64,000 nt of DNA from JANQSP01 sp965237565. Lineage in GTDB: Bacteria; Bdellovibrionota; Bdellovibrionia; Bdellovibrionales; UBA1609. The notes under the pieces are model-generated. The model saw only the letters and a list, made by a program, of their open reading frames with translations, did no database searches and had not been told where the DNA came from. This document shows positions 1-9,247 of this stretch, piece by piece. The stretch covers positions 744,001 through 808,000 of the forward strand of contig OZ250145.1 in assembly GCA_965237565.1 (NCBI GenBank), given 5' to 3'. Every line of letters begins with the position of its first letter. The first letter of the stretch is position 1. The position numbers and the translations under genes are program-made.

Positions 1-101
1 AATCATTTTGTCTGGTACGTCCATTGTGAGTTGAAAAAAAGAATGCATCGATCTTGAACAGAGGAAATTTCTGTGAAACAAAAAATGTAAGGGAGATCAA
101 A

Positions 102-1424
102 ATGAGTGTAGATTATCGAGTGTGTAAAGAGGCCATGGAGAGTGCGGATCGCATGGAGGAGCTTGGTCGTTGGGGGCGAGAAGAAATTCGCTTGGCTGAA
201 AATGAGATGCCCGGCTTGATGGCTTTGAGGAATGAACATAAAAAGAGCCAAACCCTCAAAGGAGCTCGTATCACTGGTTGTTTGCATATGACTATTCAGA
301 CGGCTGTTCTCATAGAAACTTTGATCGCACTGGGAGCACGGGTCAGGTGGAGTTCTTGCAACATTTACTCTACGCAAGACCATGCGGCGGTGGCGATGGC
401 TCAAGCTGGTGTTCCTGTATTTGCTTGGAAAGGGGAGACAGAGAGGGAATATTTGGATTGCATTGAACGCTCTGTTGCCGGCTGGGGGCCAGATGGATTT
501 GATTTGATTTTGGATGATGGAGGAGATTTGACTAATTTTATGCATGAAAAAAATCAGTCCGCTTTGATGAGCCGAGTGAAGGGGATTTCGGAGGAGACCA
601 CAACGGGTGTCAGAAATTTAGAAAAATTGCACAAGAAGGGATTGTTAAAAGTGCCTGCTATCAATGTGAATGATTCCGTTACCAAATCCAAATTCGATAA
701 CCTGTATGGTTGTAGGGAGTCCTTGGTGGATGGCTTGAAGAGGGCTACGGATATCATGCTTGCGGGCAAGACTGTTTTGGTGGTGGGCTATGGAGATGTG
801 GGAAAGGGAAGTGCGCAGAGTCTTCGTTCCTATGGAGCTCGTGTTTTGATTTCGGAGATTGATCCCATTTGTGCTTTGCAAGCGAGCATGGAGGGATATC
901 AGGTGGTTTGTGTGGATGATGTGGTTGAACAGGTGGATATTTTTGTCACAGCAACGGGTTGCAAAGATATCATTGTCAAAGATCATTTTTTACGAATGAA
1001 AAACGGAGCCATTGTTTGCAACATTGGACATTTTGATTTGGAAATTGATATGGCTTGGTTGAACAAGAATAGTAAAAAATCCACTCTCAAGCCACAGGTG
1101 GATTTGCATCAAGTTTCTGGGGGTCACGAGATCATTGTATTGGCTGAGGGGCGTTTGGTGAACCTTGGTTGTGCAACAGGGCATCCTTCTTTTGTCATGA
1201 GCCACTCGTTTTCGAATCAAGTTTTGGCACAAATGGATTTGTGGAAAAATAGGGATAAGTATCAAGTGGGCGTTTACAGATTATCTAAAAAATTAGATGA
1301 AAAAGTTGCACGTTTACATCTCGATCAATTGGGTGTTCGTCTCACTCACTTATCCAAGGAGCAAGCGGATTACTTAGGCGTAGAGGTCTCAGGACCTTTC
1401 AAACCAGATAGTTACAAATACTAG
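102..1424 (+). CDS. ahcY: Adenosylhomocysteinase (S-adenosylhomocysteine hydrolase)
   Basis: Hydrolyses S-adenosylhomocysteine to adenosine and homocysteine, closing the methyl cycle in the cytosol. The protein is 440 residues, normal for the family. An NAD-binding Rossmann motif (VVGYGDVGKG) lies in the middle, followed by the typical VCNIGHFDLEID and the C-terminal GHPSFVMSHSFSNQ, and it ends in the usual KPDSYKY tail. The frame is open back to an ATG at 54, but the ATG at 102 (MSVDYRV) follows AAGGGAG at a good distance and matches family N-termini, so 102 is chosen. The stop overlaps the stop of the convergent orn gene. Identification is firm. Confidence 0.97.
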   Translation: MSVDYRVCKEAMESADRMEELGRWGREEIRLAENEMPGLMALRNEHKKSQTLKGARITGCLHMTIQTAVLIETLIALGARVRWSSCNIYSTQDHAAVAMAQAGVPVFAWKGETEREYLDCIERSVAGWGPDGFDLILDDGGDLTNFMHEKNQSALMSRVKGISEETTTGVRNLEKLHKKGLLKVPAINVNDSVTKSKFDNLYGCRESLVDGLKRATDIMLAGKTVLVVGYGDVGKGSAQSLRSYGARVLISEIDPICALQASMEGYQVVCVDDVVEQVDIFVTATGCKDIIVKDHFLRMKNGAIVCNIGHFDLEIDMAWLNKNSKKSTLKPQVDLHQVSGGHEIIVLAEGRLVNLGCATGHPSFVMSHSFSNQVLAQMDLWKNRDKYQVGVYRLSKKLDEKVARLHLDQLGVRLTHLSKEQADYLGVEVSGPFKPDSYKY

Positions 1425-1984
1425 GCTTGCGTTTTTTTGTTTGAATGTTCTTTTATTCTCTTTTGGTCTAGATAGCTGAAATATTCTTTCATTTCTTGAA
1501 TGCTTTCACGAATATCATCCAAGGCTCGGTGCTTGTTTTGCTTCTTGTATGTGATTCCCAGGCTTTTTAAAATGATTTTCCAAGCTGAAACATCCAACAT
1601 GCGATAATGCAGTTTTTTTTCAAATTCCAAGAGGTGTTTTTTGATAAAGAGTCGATCTTGATAAATGGAATTACCAGCTAAGATGACTCTCTCACCATCG
1701 AAATGTTTATTTACAAGATCGATTAATTCTAATTCCATTTGATTTTGTGGAATGCCTTTTGTGACCATCTCATAGAGTCCAGATTTTTTGTGTTGTCTTG
1801 TGTTCCACTTGTCCATTTTTTCCAAGTAGCTGGAGTCTTGTTTGATGATACGGTCATAGGAGTCCAATTCTACGTACTCAGAGTCGGTTACGATAGTGGC
1901 AACTTCTAAAATGACTTCCTTTTCGGGGTCTAGTCCGGACATTTCCATATCCAGCCAAAGAAATTGCGGTACTCCCTTATACAT
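1421..1984 (-). CDS. orn: Oligoribonuclease (DEDDh 3'-5' exonuclease)
   Basis: Degrades 2- to 5-nucleotide RNA, including the pGpG released from cyclic di-GMP, to mononucleotides. The DEDDh signature is complete: FLWLDMEMSGLDP near the N-terminus (first Asp and Glu), the Asp of NSIYQDR, and HRALDDI near the C-terminus. The length of 187 residues is normal. It converges on ahcY, with a few bases of overlap. Its start at 1984 is 172 bp from tRNA-Asp on the other strand. Orn together with RNase Y (36.3 kb) gives this cell a mixed RNA-decay set. Firm call. Confidence 0.96.
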   Translation of the reverse strand: MYKGVPQFLWLDMEMSGLDPEKEVILEVATIVTDSEYVELDSYDRIIKQDSSYLEKMDKWNTRQHKKSGLYEMVTKGIPQNQMELELIDLVNKHFDGERVILAGNSIYQDRLFIKKHLLEFEKKLHYRMLDVSAWKIILKSLGITYKKQNKHRALDDIRESIQEMKEYFSYLDQKRIKEHSNKKTQA

Positions 1985-2156
1985 GGGCTACAAACTATGT
2001 TTATTTGTGTTTGAATACAAGCTTAAGTTTTTTTTATGAATTCAGCCTTTTTTGGGATAGGCTATGAGGATAAGTTTGACGAATCTATAAAGGCTTGGTT
2101 ATTTTCATAAAGCAGTTGACCGAAACGAGATTCCTTTTGCAGGATGCACTTTTATT

Positions 2157-2233
<77 letters not shown>

Positions 2234-2263
2234 TTTAGACCGAGCTTTATATCATCCATTATC

Positions 2264-2839
2264 TTAATTTCTTATAAGAGTAGCTGTATAAGTGTTATTT
2301 TTTTTGAATTCTATATTATTGAAAATAATTATAGCTGTTTTATATTTGATTTTTGTAATTTCGATTTTTTTATTATTAAAAACAGTGAAGGTTGTAAATC
2401 CCTCAGGAACTTTGGATATAAATTGAATCAAAGCTTTTCCTTGTTTCAATTTTAAAACTTTGAAATTAAATTCATCTTCTTCGAAATCTATTGAAGAGAT
2501 ATCATGATCAGAATCATTTTTAAAAATACAAGCAACATCCACAGAAAGAGGACTCCAGAAAAGAGGTATCAATAAAAAACCTCCAAAATATTTGATCAAA
2601 AATTCTTTCCAACCCGTATATGTTTCAGTATAAATATGTTCGTCAGATCCACAAATTCTTTTCTCGGATACTGGATCGCTATATTCGTGCAAGCCCAAAA
2701 GTCCTATATGATGTAGTTTGGTTGACACTCCTATATTTTGGGTTTCTATGTTTTCTAAATATTTATTATTTTTTACAAATCGAATTGTTTGACAAGAAAC
2801 AAGAAAAAATAAAGAAATTATTAGACTTAAATATCTCAT
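2264..2839 (-). CDS. Putative lipoprotein, Bor-like but longer
   Basis: The 191-residue product starts with a lipoprotein signal (MRYLSLIISLFFLVSC, lipobox LVSC), so it is probably anchored to a membrane. Residues from about 40 (HHIGLLGLHEYSDPV, a Cys-Gly, then a hydrophobic stretch ending SPLSVDVAC) follow the same plan as the smaller Bor-like protein encoded just upstream. A C-terminal extension rich in Lys, Ile and Asn is unassigned. The start overlaps the upstream stop as ATGA, so the two are translationally coupled. I infer relatedness to Bor/Iss lipoproteins. Function is unknown, and coding is very AT-rich as in the rest of the island. Confidence 0.6.
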   Translation of the reverse strand: MRYLSLIISLFFLVSCQTIRFVKNNKYLENIETQNIGVSTKLHHIGLLGLHEYSDPVSEKRICGSDEHIYTETYTGWKEFLIKYFGGFLLIPLFWSPLSVDVACIFKNDSDHDISSIDFEEDEFNFKVLKLKQGKALIQFISKVPEGFTTFTVFNNKKIEITKIKYKTAIIIFNNIEFKKNNTYTATLIRN

Positions 2840-3126
2840 TTTTTACACCAGACCCTTGCTGTTCTTGGAATAATAATTCCTATAGTTAGTTTTGTAACTA
2901 ATTGATTGAAAAAAGTATCTAGTGTTTGAGTTTGATTAATCTTTCTGTTTTTACAAATTCTGTTTAGTTCAACTACATTTACTCGAGGAAATATTCCCCA
3001 TAAAAAGAACCATTGAGTTTGTTCATAATCTGGATAAGAAGCAAGTTCAAATTTTTTATTCGATATAGTCACAGTCTGGCAACTAATCAATATGCTGATT
3101 GCTAATAATAAAATTAATTTCTTCAT
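2836..3126 (-). CDS. Bor/Iss-family lipoprotein
   Basis: A 96-residue protein starting MKKLILLLAISILISC, a lipoprotein signal with Cys in the lipobox. The start at 3126 is preferred over the longer frame (3162) because it places the signal peptide at the N-terminus. The C-terminal half (Cys near NRICKN, then LTIGIIIPRTARVWCKK) matches the phage lambda Bor / Iss pattern, where a short hydrophobic stretch precedes a conserved AR-V-hydrophobic-C end. Bor and Iss proteins are outer-membrane lipoproteins linked to serum resistance and often phage-carried. Here it leads a two-gene unit directly downstream of tRNA-Asp, which agrees with mobile-element cargo. Family call is moderate. Confidence 0.65.
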   Translation of the reverse strand: MKKLILLLAISILISCQTVTISNKKFELASYPDYEQTQWFFLWGIFPRVNVVELNRICKNRKINQTQTLDTFFNQLVTKLTIGIIIPRTARVWCKK

Positions 3127-3188
3127 TGAAAAAGAATATCTTAATTCAAAGTGAGAAAACAAGTGGTTTTATTAAGATCTCAATAGGC

Positions 3189-3272
3189 TACACAGAAGCT
3201 TATACTTCCCATTATCATGGGGGATCAAAAGGAAAGTTTGACAAATGTTTATCTGAAGCTAAGTTACCCTAT
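3189..3272 (+). pseudogene. Fragment of pdxJ (about 84 bp, internal part)
   Basis: This stretch aligns with the coding strand of the intact pdxJ gene in this window (its coordinates 40626-40708), from TACACAGAAGCTTA through GACAAATGTTTATCTGAAGC, with scattered changes and one inserted G that breaks the frame. It has no start or stop of its own. It ends within 3 bp of a decayed tRNA-Asp 3' end (3275-3310). It is therefore a captured host-gene fragment at an island border and not a gene. Confidence 0.85.
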
Positions 3273-3274
3273 AT

Positions 3275-3310
3275 CGGAGACCACAGGTTCGAATCCCATT
3301 CACCCCGCCA
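3275..3310 (+). repeat. Decayed 3' half of tRNA-Asp (border repeat)
   Basis: The 36 bases from CGGAG through the final GCCA match tRNA-Asp (2198-2233) with differences that are nearly all G-to-A or C-to-T. The variable loop, T-arm (GGTTCGAAT) and acceptor 3' strand with CCA are present; the 5' half is missing. It has the same orientation as the intact tRNA, as expected for a displaced attachment-site copy. It separates the Bor-like pair from the restriction-modification block. Confidence 0.9.
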
Positions 3311-3491
3311 TTTTTAAGCCTGTGGTGTTTGCAAACATATTTAATTTTTTTCTTAAGCTGTAATAGTAATGTTGCGGATTAAATTTTAATGAGATTTCAA
3401 AGATTTAGAAAGGTAATTTTTAATATGGCACGGCATTTGCTGTTGATTCAGTGTAGGTCTTTATAATAGCGTGAAAGAAGGAGGAAATGTA

Positions 3492-3758
3492 GTGCGTAAG
3501 AAAAATCTGAAATATCATGATTTACCTTGGAATTTAAAAAGAATAATAGATGCTTCTGGTCCTATGATGCAACCAAGAAAATCAGAAAATCCTACTGTTA
3601 AAAATATTTTAGATAGACTGAAAGCTTCAGAGCAAAGAGCTGTTTTAGTAAATGCTTCTGCTACTGTCAAAGAAAAAAGAGATGTGATAGATTTAATTGA
3701 AAAGTATTTACTAGAGAACAACATGGACATCCTGAGACCACGACAACTTGAACTTTAA
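3492..3758 (+). CDS. Small unknown protein leading the type III R-M operon
   Basis: An 88-residue basic protein with no recognised domain. The frame is open from a GTG at 3471, but the strong ribosome site AAGGAGGAA (3478-3486) sits inside that extension and points to the GTG at 3492 (MRKKNLKYHDLPWNLKRI). It ends 14 bp before mod and is surely co-transcribed. The stretch NILDRLKASEQRAVLVNASATVKEKRD looks helical. It could be an accessory or regulatory subunit of the restriction system; that is inference from position only. Confidence 0.6.
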   Translation: MRKKNLKYHDLPWNLKRIIDASGPMMQPRKSENPTVKNILDRLKASEQRAVLVNASATVKEKRDVIDLIEKYLLENNMDILRPRQLEL

Positions 3759-3772
3759 AATCAAAATAAAAA

Positions 3773-6250
3773 ATGAAATCAAAAAAAACAAAAAAATCTT
3801 TCATTTCCAAACCCATAGGAATTTATAAGCACAAAGATAAAAAGAGAAAAAATAATCCTCATGTTGGGACTGTAACTTCAAAAACAGAAGCACCTAAAGT
3901 TAGGACAAAAAAATATAAATATGATCCTCATCTCGACCCTGAGCTACAGTGGGCAGGAAAAGCAGAAAGAGTATCGTTTGAAGTTCCAAGTGTATCACTT
4001 CATGTTCATGAAAAAATAGATCCAAGAAGTATTATAGAAACAGTGAGGGCTAGAAATTCTGTGGATTACGAACAATTGTCTTTGTTTCATGATCCTAAAA
4101 ACCAAATTTCTGCTGACAAAGAAGCTGAATATTATAAGCATGAAAGGCTTTGGTCCAATCGAATGATTGCTGGAGATTCTCTTTTAGTTATGAACTCACT
4201 TCTTGAAAAAGAAGGAATGGCGGGAAAAGTTCAATGTATTTATATTGATCCTCCCTATGGAATTAAATATGGTTCCAACTTTCAACCCTTCACAAACAAG
4301 AGAGATGTTAAAGACAAAAAAGATGAAGATTTAACAGCTGAACCTGAGACACTTAAGGCTTTTCGAGATACTTGGGAATTAGGTATTCATTCCTATTTGA
4401 CCTATATGAGAGATAGATTGTTATTAGCAAAAGAATTACTAACTGAAAGTGGTTCTTGTTTCGTGCAAATCTCTGATGAAAATGTTCATTTAATAAGAAA
4501 TTTAATGGATGAAATATTTGGTGTATCAAATTTTTGCAGGTTAATTCCATTTAGAAAAAGACAAGGAAGAGTTGCTGCATCTAAGCTTCCTGAACAAGGG
4601 TACAATTTTTTAATATGGTTTTGCAAAAATAAGAAATTTATGAAATATAATAAGATTTTTACGAATAAATCCATGGAAAAACTAGAGCTTTTTTATGACG
4701 ACAGTAAGAGAGGGAGGGTTGCTTTAAGAAAGGATGAAAAACTTAGAATAAAACCTCTGCCTGTAAATATTGAAGAAATTTATACAAGAATCCCCTTAGA
4801 ATTGCAATCTTTAAATCCAGATAGAAAATTTACATTGACATATAAGGGGAAAGAATGGATTGCACCTCCAAAAGGTTGGTCGGCTTCCAAAAAAGAATTG
4901 GAAAAAGCCATAGCACTTAATAGATTAACCTCGAAAGGAAGATATTTACTCTTTAAAAGATACTACAATGAATCTAATAAATCGGCAATAACTGCAACAT
5001 GGACCGACACTTCTGGTGTTCAATCATCTGTTTATGTTGTACAAGTTTCTTCAAAAGTCGTACAGCGTTGTCTGTTGATGACAACAGACCCAGGAGATTT
5101 AGTTTTTGATCCCACTTGTGGAAGTGGAACCACAGCTTATATAGCAGAAAAATGGGGAAGGAGATGGATCACTTGCGATACTTCTCGTGTAGCAATTGCT
5201 CTTGCAAAACAAAGATTGATGACTGCTAACTTTGATTATTATGAATTAAAGAATGAAAAAGAAGGTATAAGTAGTGGGTTTAATTATGAAACGGTTCCTC
5301 ATGTTACCTTACGTTCGATTGCTAATAACGAGCCAGCTCCTGAAGAAATACTTTATGATCAACCTATAAAAGATAGTAAAAAGGCAAGAGTTACTGGTCC
5401 ATTTACAGTAGAAGCTGTCCCTGCTCATAAAGTAGAATCCTTATCAGCTACTCCCTTTAATGGTGGAAACAATTCTCTGAAAGAAACTTGGTTTGAAGAA
5501 CTTAAAATAAATGGTATTAGAGGAAAAAAAGGATTATCTAGTGATATTACATTTACAAGATTGGAGTATATTAGTGGTACTGAATATATTTATGCAGAAG
5601 GTGAAACTAATGAAGAAAACCCAAAAAGAGTTATTATTTGTTTTGGTTCTGAATACGCTCCATTGGAACAAAGACAAATAGAAGAGGCTTTAAAAGAAGC
5701 AAAAAACTTTTCCCCTAAGCTTGTTATTTTCTGTGCTTTTCAATTTGATCCTGAGGCTGGAAAAGATGTAGATCACTTACATTTAGACTGGACAACAGTT
5801 TTAAAAGTTCAAATGAATAGTGACCTTTTGACAAATGATTTAAAAAAGAAAACGAAAGGCAATAGTTTTTGGCTTGTAGGTCAACCTGATATAAAAATTA
5901 TTGAAGAAGGTGAAAAATATAAGGTAATTGTTGAGGGATTTGACTACTATAATACAACAACAAATTCCATTGAGATGGGTGGAAAAAATAAAATAGCTAT
6001 GTGGATGCTTGACACTAATTATGATGAAAGATCTGTTTATCCTAGGCAAGTTTTCTTTCCCATTTCAAGTAATGAGCATGATTGGACGAAATTAAAAAAA
6101 ACTTTAGGGGCAGAGATTGATGAAAATTTAATAAATAAATTTATAGGGACAGAATCGATTCCGTTTGAATTAGGTAATCACAAAAAGATAGCAGTAAAAA
6201 TAATTGACGATAGAGGAATTGAAAGCCTTATTGTTAAGGCTTTGGATTAA
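3773..6250 (+). CDS. mod: Type III restriction-modification, methyltransferase (Mod)
   Basis: Predicted N6-adenine DNA methyltransferase and specificity subunit of a type III system, 825 residues. The order of motifs is that of the beta class: catalytic DPPYG at residues 159-163 comes first, and the AdoMet-binding FDPTCGSGT at 445-453 comes later, with the target-recognition region between. The first 60 residues are very basic and repetitive in Lys. A long C-terminal extension (after about 500) is unassigned. It is followed by res after 3 bp. No simple-sequence repeat that would suggest phase variation is seen in the gene. Codon use is AT-rich like the rest of the island. Confidence 0.92.
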   Translation: MKSKKTKKSFISKPIGIYKHKDKKRKNNPHVGTVTSKTEAPKVRTKKYKYDPHLDPELQWAGKAERVSFEVPSVSLHVHEKIDPRSIIETVRARNSVDYEQLSLFHDPKNQISADKEAEYYKHERLWSNRMIAGDSLLVMNSLLEKEGMAGKVQCIYIDPPYGIKYGSNFQPFTNKRDVKDKKDEDLTAEPETLKAFRDTWELGIHSYLTYMRDRLLLAKELLTESGSCFVQISDENVHLIRNLMDEIFGVSNFCRLIPFRKRQGRVAASKLPEQGYNFLIWFCKNKKFMKYNKIFTNKSMEKLELFYDDSKRGRVALRKDEKLRIKPLPVNIEEIYTRIPLELQSLNPDRKFTLTYKGKEWIAPPKGWSASKKELEKAIALNRLTSKGRYLLFKRYYNESNKSAITATWTDTSGVQSSVYVVQVSSKVVQRCLLMTTDPGDLVFDPTCGSGTTAYIAEKWGRRWITCDTSRVAIALAKQRLMTANFDYYELKNEKEGISSGFNYETVPHVTLRSIANNEPAPEEILYDQPIKDSKKARVTGPFTVEAVPAHKVESLSATPFNGGNNSLKETWFEELKINGIRGKKGLSSDITFTRLEYISGTEYIYAEGETNEENPKRVIICFGSEYAPLEQRQIEEALKEAKNFSPKLVIFCAFQFDPEAGKDVDHLHLDWTTVLKVQMNSDLLTNDLKKKTKGNSFWLVGQPDIKIIEEGEKYKVIVEGFDYYNTTTNSIEMGGKNKIAMWMLDTNYDERSVYPRQVFFPISSNEHDWTKLKKTLGAEIDENLINKFIGTESIPFELGNHKKIAVKIIDDRGIESLIVKALD

Positions 6251-6253
6251 AAG

Positions 6254-9025
6254 ATGTCAAAATCTCTTAAAACAATATCTAAACTTATTGTTAACTTTCC
6301 TTTTAAAGAGCCTGATAGACATTGGAAATTTGATAAAACAAAAAAAGAATTTATTTTAGAAGAAGGACGTAGACCAGCTAGCTATATTATTGCAAGCTCT
6401 GATACTCGTTCTTATGACGATTATGGGACTATTGTTGAAATCCCTCTGGTTAATAAAATACGTATCAGAATTAAAGAATGGGAAGAAAATAAATACTCTG
6501 GAGTCACAGGAGTAACTAAAAGACTTTTAAAATTTTGGCATCAAGCTCCTGAAGATTGCGGAAGACAATATTCTTTTTTCTTTTGTCAATTAGAAGCGAT
6601 CAAGACTTTAATTTTTCTAATTGAAGCTCCTGATCATTTAAAAACTGGACTCAATATCCCTAAAGATGAAACTTTAAATCGTCTATGTGCAAAAATGGCA
6701 ACAGGAACAGGAAAAACTGTTGTTATGGCAATGGTTATTACTTGGCAAATTTTAAATAAAGTTACTTATCCGAGAGATACTCGTTTTTCAAAAAATATAT
6801 TTGTAGTAGCTCCTAATCTAACTGTTAAAGGGCGATTAACAGCATTGGAACTTGGTAGTAATAATTATTATCAAGAATTTAAGATTGTCCCAAATGAATT
6901 TATGGACAAACTAAATCAAGGACAAGTTCTTATAAAAAACTGGCATCAACTTCAATGGGAAACAGAAGAAAAAATTAACAAAAGAAAATTAGTTGATAAA
7001 AGAGGAGTAAAAAGTAATGAAGCATATGTAAAAGAAGTTCTGGAGACATTAACTAATCAAAATATTGTGGTTATAAATGATGAGGCTCATCATGCTTGGA
7101 GAGCAAGAAGCGAATTAAAGGTGAAAAAGACTGATGACCTCACTAGGGCAGATGTTGAGCAAGCTACAAAATGGATTGAAGGACTTGATCGTATTAACAG
7201 GACGTTAGGAATTATTAATATTTTTGATTTTTCAGCTACACCTTACTCTCCTGCAGGAAAAAAAGCTGACGAGAGGGATTTATTTAAATGGATTGTTAGT
7301 GATTTTGGATTAACGGATGCTATTGAAGCAGGGCTTGTAAAAACTCCTCGCTTTGCTGTTGGAGACGATGCAAGTACAGATGTAAAAAATAAAAAAGCAA
7401 GACTTTATCACATTTATGATAGTGATGAAGTTCGTTCTGATCTTAATAGAGAAGCAAACAAGTCTGAATCTTTACCTGATATTGTTAAAATTGCCTATGC
7501 TCATCTTTCTCATGATTGGGATAAAAAATTTCATCAGTGGAAAGATAATTGTAAAAAAGTAGATCAATTTAGGCCACCTGTTATGATTTCTATTGTTAAC
7601 AGAAAAGAGACAGCAGATAGAATTGAATTTAGTTTTAAAGAAAATAATATTTCTGTAGCTAATCAGTTCAACGATTCGAGTAAAATGATAAAGGTTTATT
7701 CTAATCTTCAAGATAGTGTGGAAAAGGCAACAGGATCAAATAAAGCTTATCAGGAAGAGATTTTAGACAAGCTTTATACTGTAGGAAAAATAGATAAGTG
7801 CGGACAATATATTCACCATATTATTGCAGTTGCTATGTTATCTGAAGGATGGGATTGTAAAACAGTTACTCATATCATGGGGCTTAGGGCTTTTAGTAGT
7901 CAGCTTCTTTGCGAACAAACCGTTGGACGAGGTTTAAGACGGACTTCCTATGAATTAAACGAAGAAGGTATGTTTGATCCAGAATATGTAAGTGTTTTAG
8001 GTGTTCCTTTTACCTACTTACCTCAAGAAGGAGATAGTGATCATTTTAAGCCTGAAACGCTAAAAAGTGCAATATTTCCCGAGCCTAAAAAAATTGAATA
8101 TGAAATTGCATGGCTAAATGTTAAAAAAATTGAACGTGAATTAAAACCAGTATTAAAGATTAATTTTAAAAAAATGGAAACATTTACAGTCGATGTTTCA
8201 AACATCCCTCTGATAAATGAAATAGCACCAGTTATCAATAATAAACCTCGATATGAGGACATTCAAATCACCGATTTACAAGAATTCTTTGAGAAAAATT
8301 ATAAGCCTGATCGTATGCAAACACTGATACTTAAGATGACTAGTGAAATATATGAAAGAATAGATTTAGATTGGCAGAACAAAATTTTAAAAAAAGAAGC
8401 TATTAAACAAATTTTTTCTTTAGTTGAGACATTTATAGCATCTCATAAATTTAAAATAATTCCTGAATATGAAAAAGAACGAAAAGATTTGATAGTAATG
8501 ATAAAAATGAATGAAATTGTAAATCAAGTTTTTGGCCTTATTCGAAAAGATTCTGTTGAGGAATTAAATGTCATTTACGACCAACCAAAATTCTCTTCTA
8601 CAAAAGATTGCCAAGAATGGTGGACAAAAAAATCTACAGATATTTTTAAAAAAACACATATGAATTTATGTGTTGTAGATAGTGGTTGGGAGCGCTCCCA
8701 TGCAAGGGAGTTAGATAAAAATAAAGATGTCGTTGCTTGGGTGAAAAACGATCATTTGGGATTTGAAATTGATTACATTGATGAAAAAGGAAAACAAAGA
8801 GTTTATATTCCTGATTTTATCATCTGGCTTGCTAATGGAGATCATATTATTCTTGAAGTGAAAGGTATTAAAAAGAAGCGAGATATTCAAAAATGGAGTT
8901 TTATGAATGATTGGTGTAAAGCTGTCACTCAAGATTTAAGGCAAAATTGGTACTTTAAAATTTCTCAAGATGCTACAGGTGGTATAGTTCATCGAATTGT
9001 TGAAGAAATTTTGAATAAGGGATAG
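6254..9025 (+). CDS. res: Type III restriction-modification, endonuclease/helicase (Res)
   Basis: The 923-residue restriction subunit. An SF2 helicase core is visible: Walker A MATGTGKTVV from residue 148, the Walker B box DEAHH at 276, the SAT motif in FDFSATPYSP, and the Q-x-x-GRGLRR motif in the second RecA-like domain. The C-terminus carries the nuclease of the PD-(D/E)xK type: PDF at 853-855 and EVKG at 868-871. All key residues are present, so the enzyme looks functional. With Mod it would translocate along and cleave unmethylated foreign DNA. The next block begins with a border repeat 33 bp after the stop. Confidence 0.93.
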   Translation: MSKSLKTISKLIVNFPFKEPDRHWKFDKTKKEFILEEGRRPASYIIASSDTRSYDDYGTIVEIPLVNKIRIRIKEWEENKYSGVTGVTKRLLKFWHQAPEDCGRQYSFFFCQLEAIKTLIFLIEAPDHLKTGLNIPKDETLNRLCAKMATGTGKTVVMAMVITWQILNKVTYPRDTRFSKNIFVVAPNLTVKGRLTALELGSNNYYQEFKIVPNEFMDKLNQGQVLIKNWHQLQWETEEKINKRKLVDKRGVKSNEAYVKEVLETLTNQNIVVINDEAHHAWRARSELKVKKTDDLTRADVEQATKWIEGLDRINRTLGIINIFDFSATPYSPAGKKADERDLFKWIVSDFGLTDAIEAGLVKTPRFAVGDDASTDVKNKKARLYHIYDSDEVRSDLNREANKSESLPDIVKIAYAHLSHDWDKKFHQWKDNCKKVDQFRPPVMISIVNRKETADRIEFSFKENNISVANQFNDSSKMIKVYSNLQDSVEKATGSNKAYQEEILDKLYTVGKIDKCGQYIHHIIAVAMLSEGWDCKTVTHIMGLRAFSSQLLCEQTVGRGLRRTSYELNEEGMFDPEYVSVLGVPFTYLPQEGDSDHFKPETLKSAIFPEPKKIEYEIAWLNVKKIERELKPVLKINFKKMETFTVDVSNIPLINEIAPVINNKPRYEDIQITDLQEFFEKNYKPDRMQTLILKMTSEIYERIDLDWQNKILKKEAIKQIFSLVETFIASHKFKIIPEYEKERKDLIVMIKMNEIVNQVFGLIRKDSVEELNVIYDQPKFSSTKDCQEWWTKKSTDIFKKTHMNLCVVDSGWERSHARELDKNKDVVAWVKNDHLGFEIDYIDEKGKQRVYIPDFIIWLANGDHIILEVKGIKKKRDIQKWSFMNDWCKAVTQDLRQNWYFKISQDATGGIVHRIVEEILNKG

Positions 9026-9057
9026 ATCAGAAATATATAAAGCTCCTTCATCAAGGT

Positions 9058-9239
9058 TTATTCTTTAGAGGGGAGGGGGATGTGGATGTTGTTGAAGTCT
9101 TCGGTGCTCAGGAGTGCCACTCCTTTTTTGGCGAGTCTCTCTTTGACCAAAGGGTGAGGGTGTCCATATCTTTTTTGTCTAGCACTGGCGATTGCCATCT
9201 TCAGGTTGGGAAGATGTTCGAGTTCCGTCCATCCCGCTA
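9058..9239 (+). repeat. Chimeric border repeat, copy 1 (comEC-MBL 3' end fused to tRNA-Asp 3' end)
   Basis: Bases 9058-9222 match the last ~165 bp of the ComEC-type metallo-beta-lactamase gene (19056-19220), including its stop codon, with few mismatches. At GTTCGAG (9216-9222) similarity switches: bases 9216-9239 follow the tRNA-Asp T-loop, T-stem and acceptor 3' strand (GTTCGAGTTCCGTCCATCCCGC). A 75-codon frame still runs through it on the minus strand (9058-9285), but this is the old gene tail read through tRNA sequence and is treated as a remnant. Confidence 0.92.
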
Positions 9240-9247
9240 TGGTTTTA

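Noticed and set aside
54..101. 16-codon N-terminal extension of AhcY
   Set aside because: No ribosome site before ATG 54, whereas ATG 102 has one and fits the family start.
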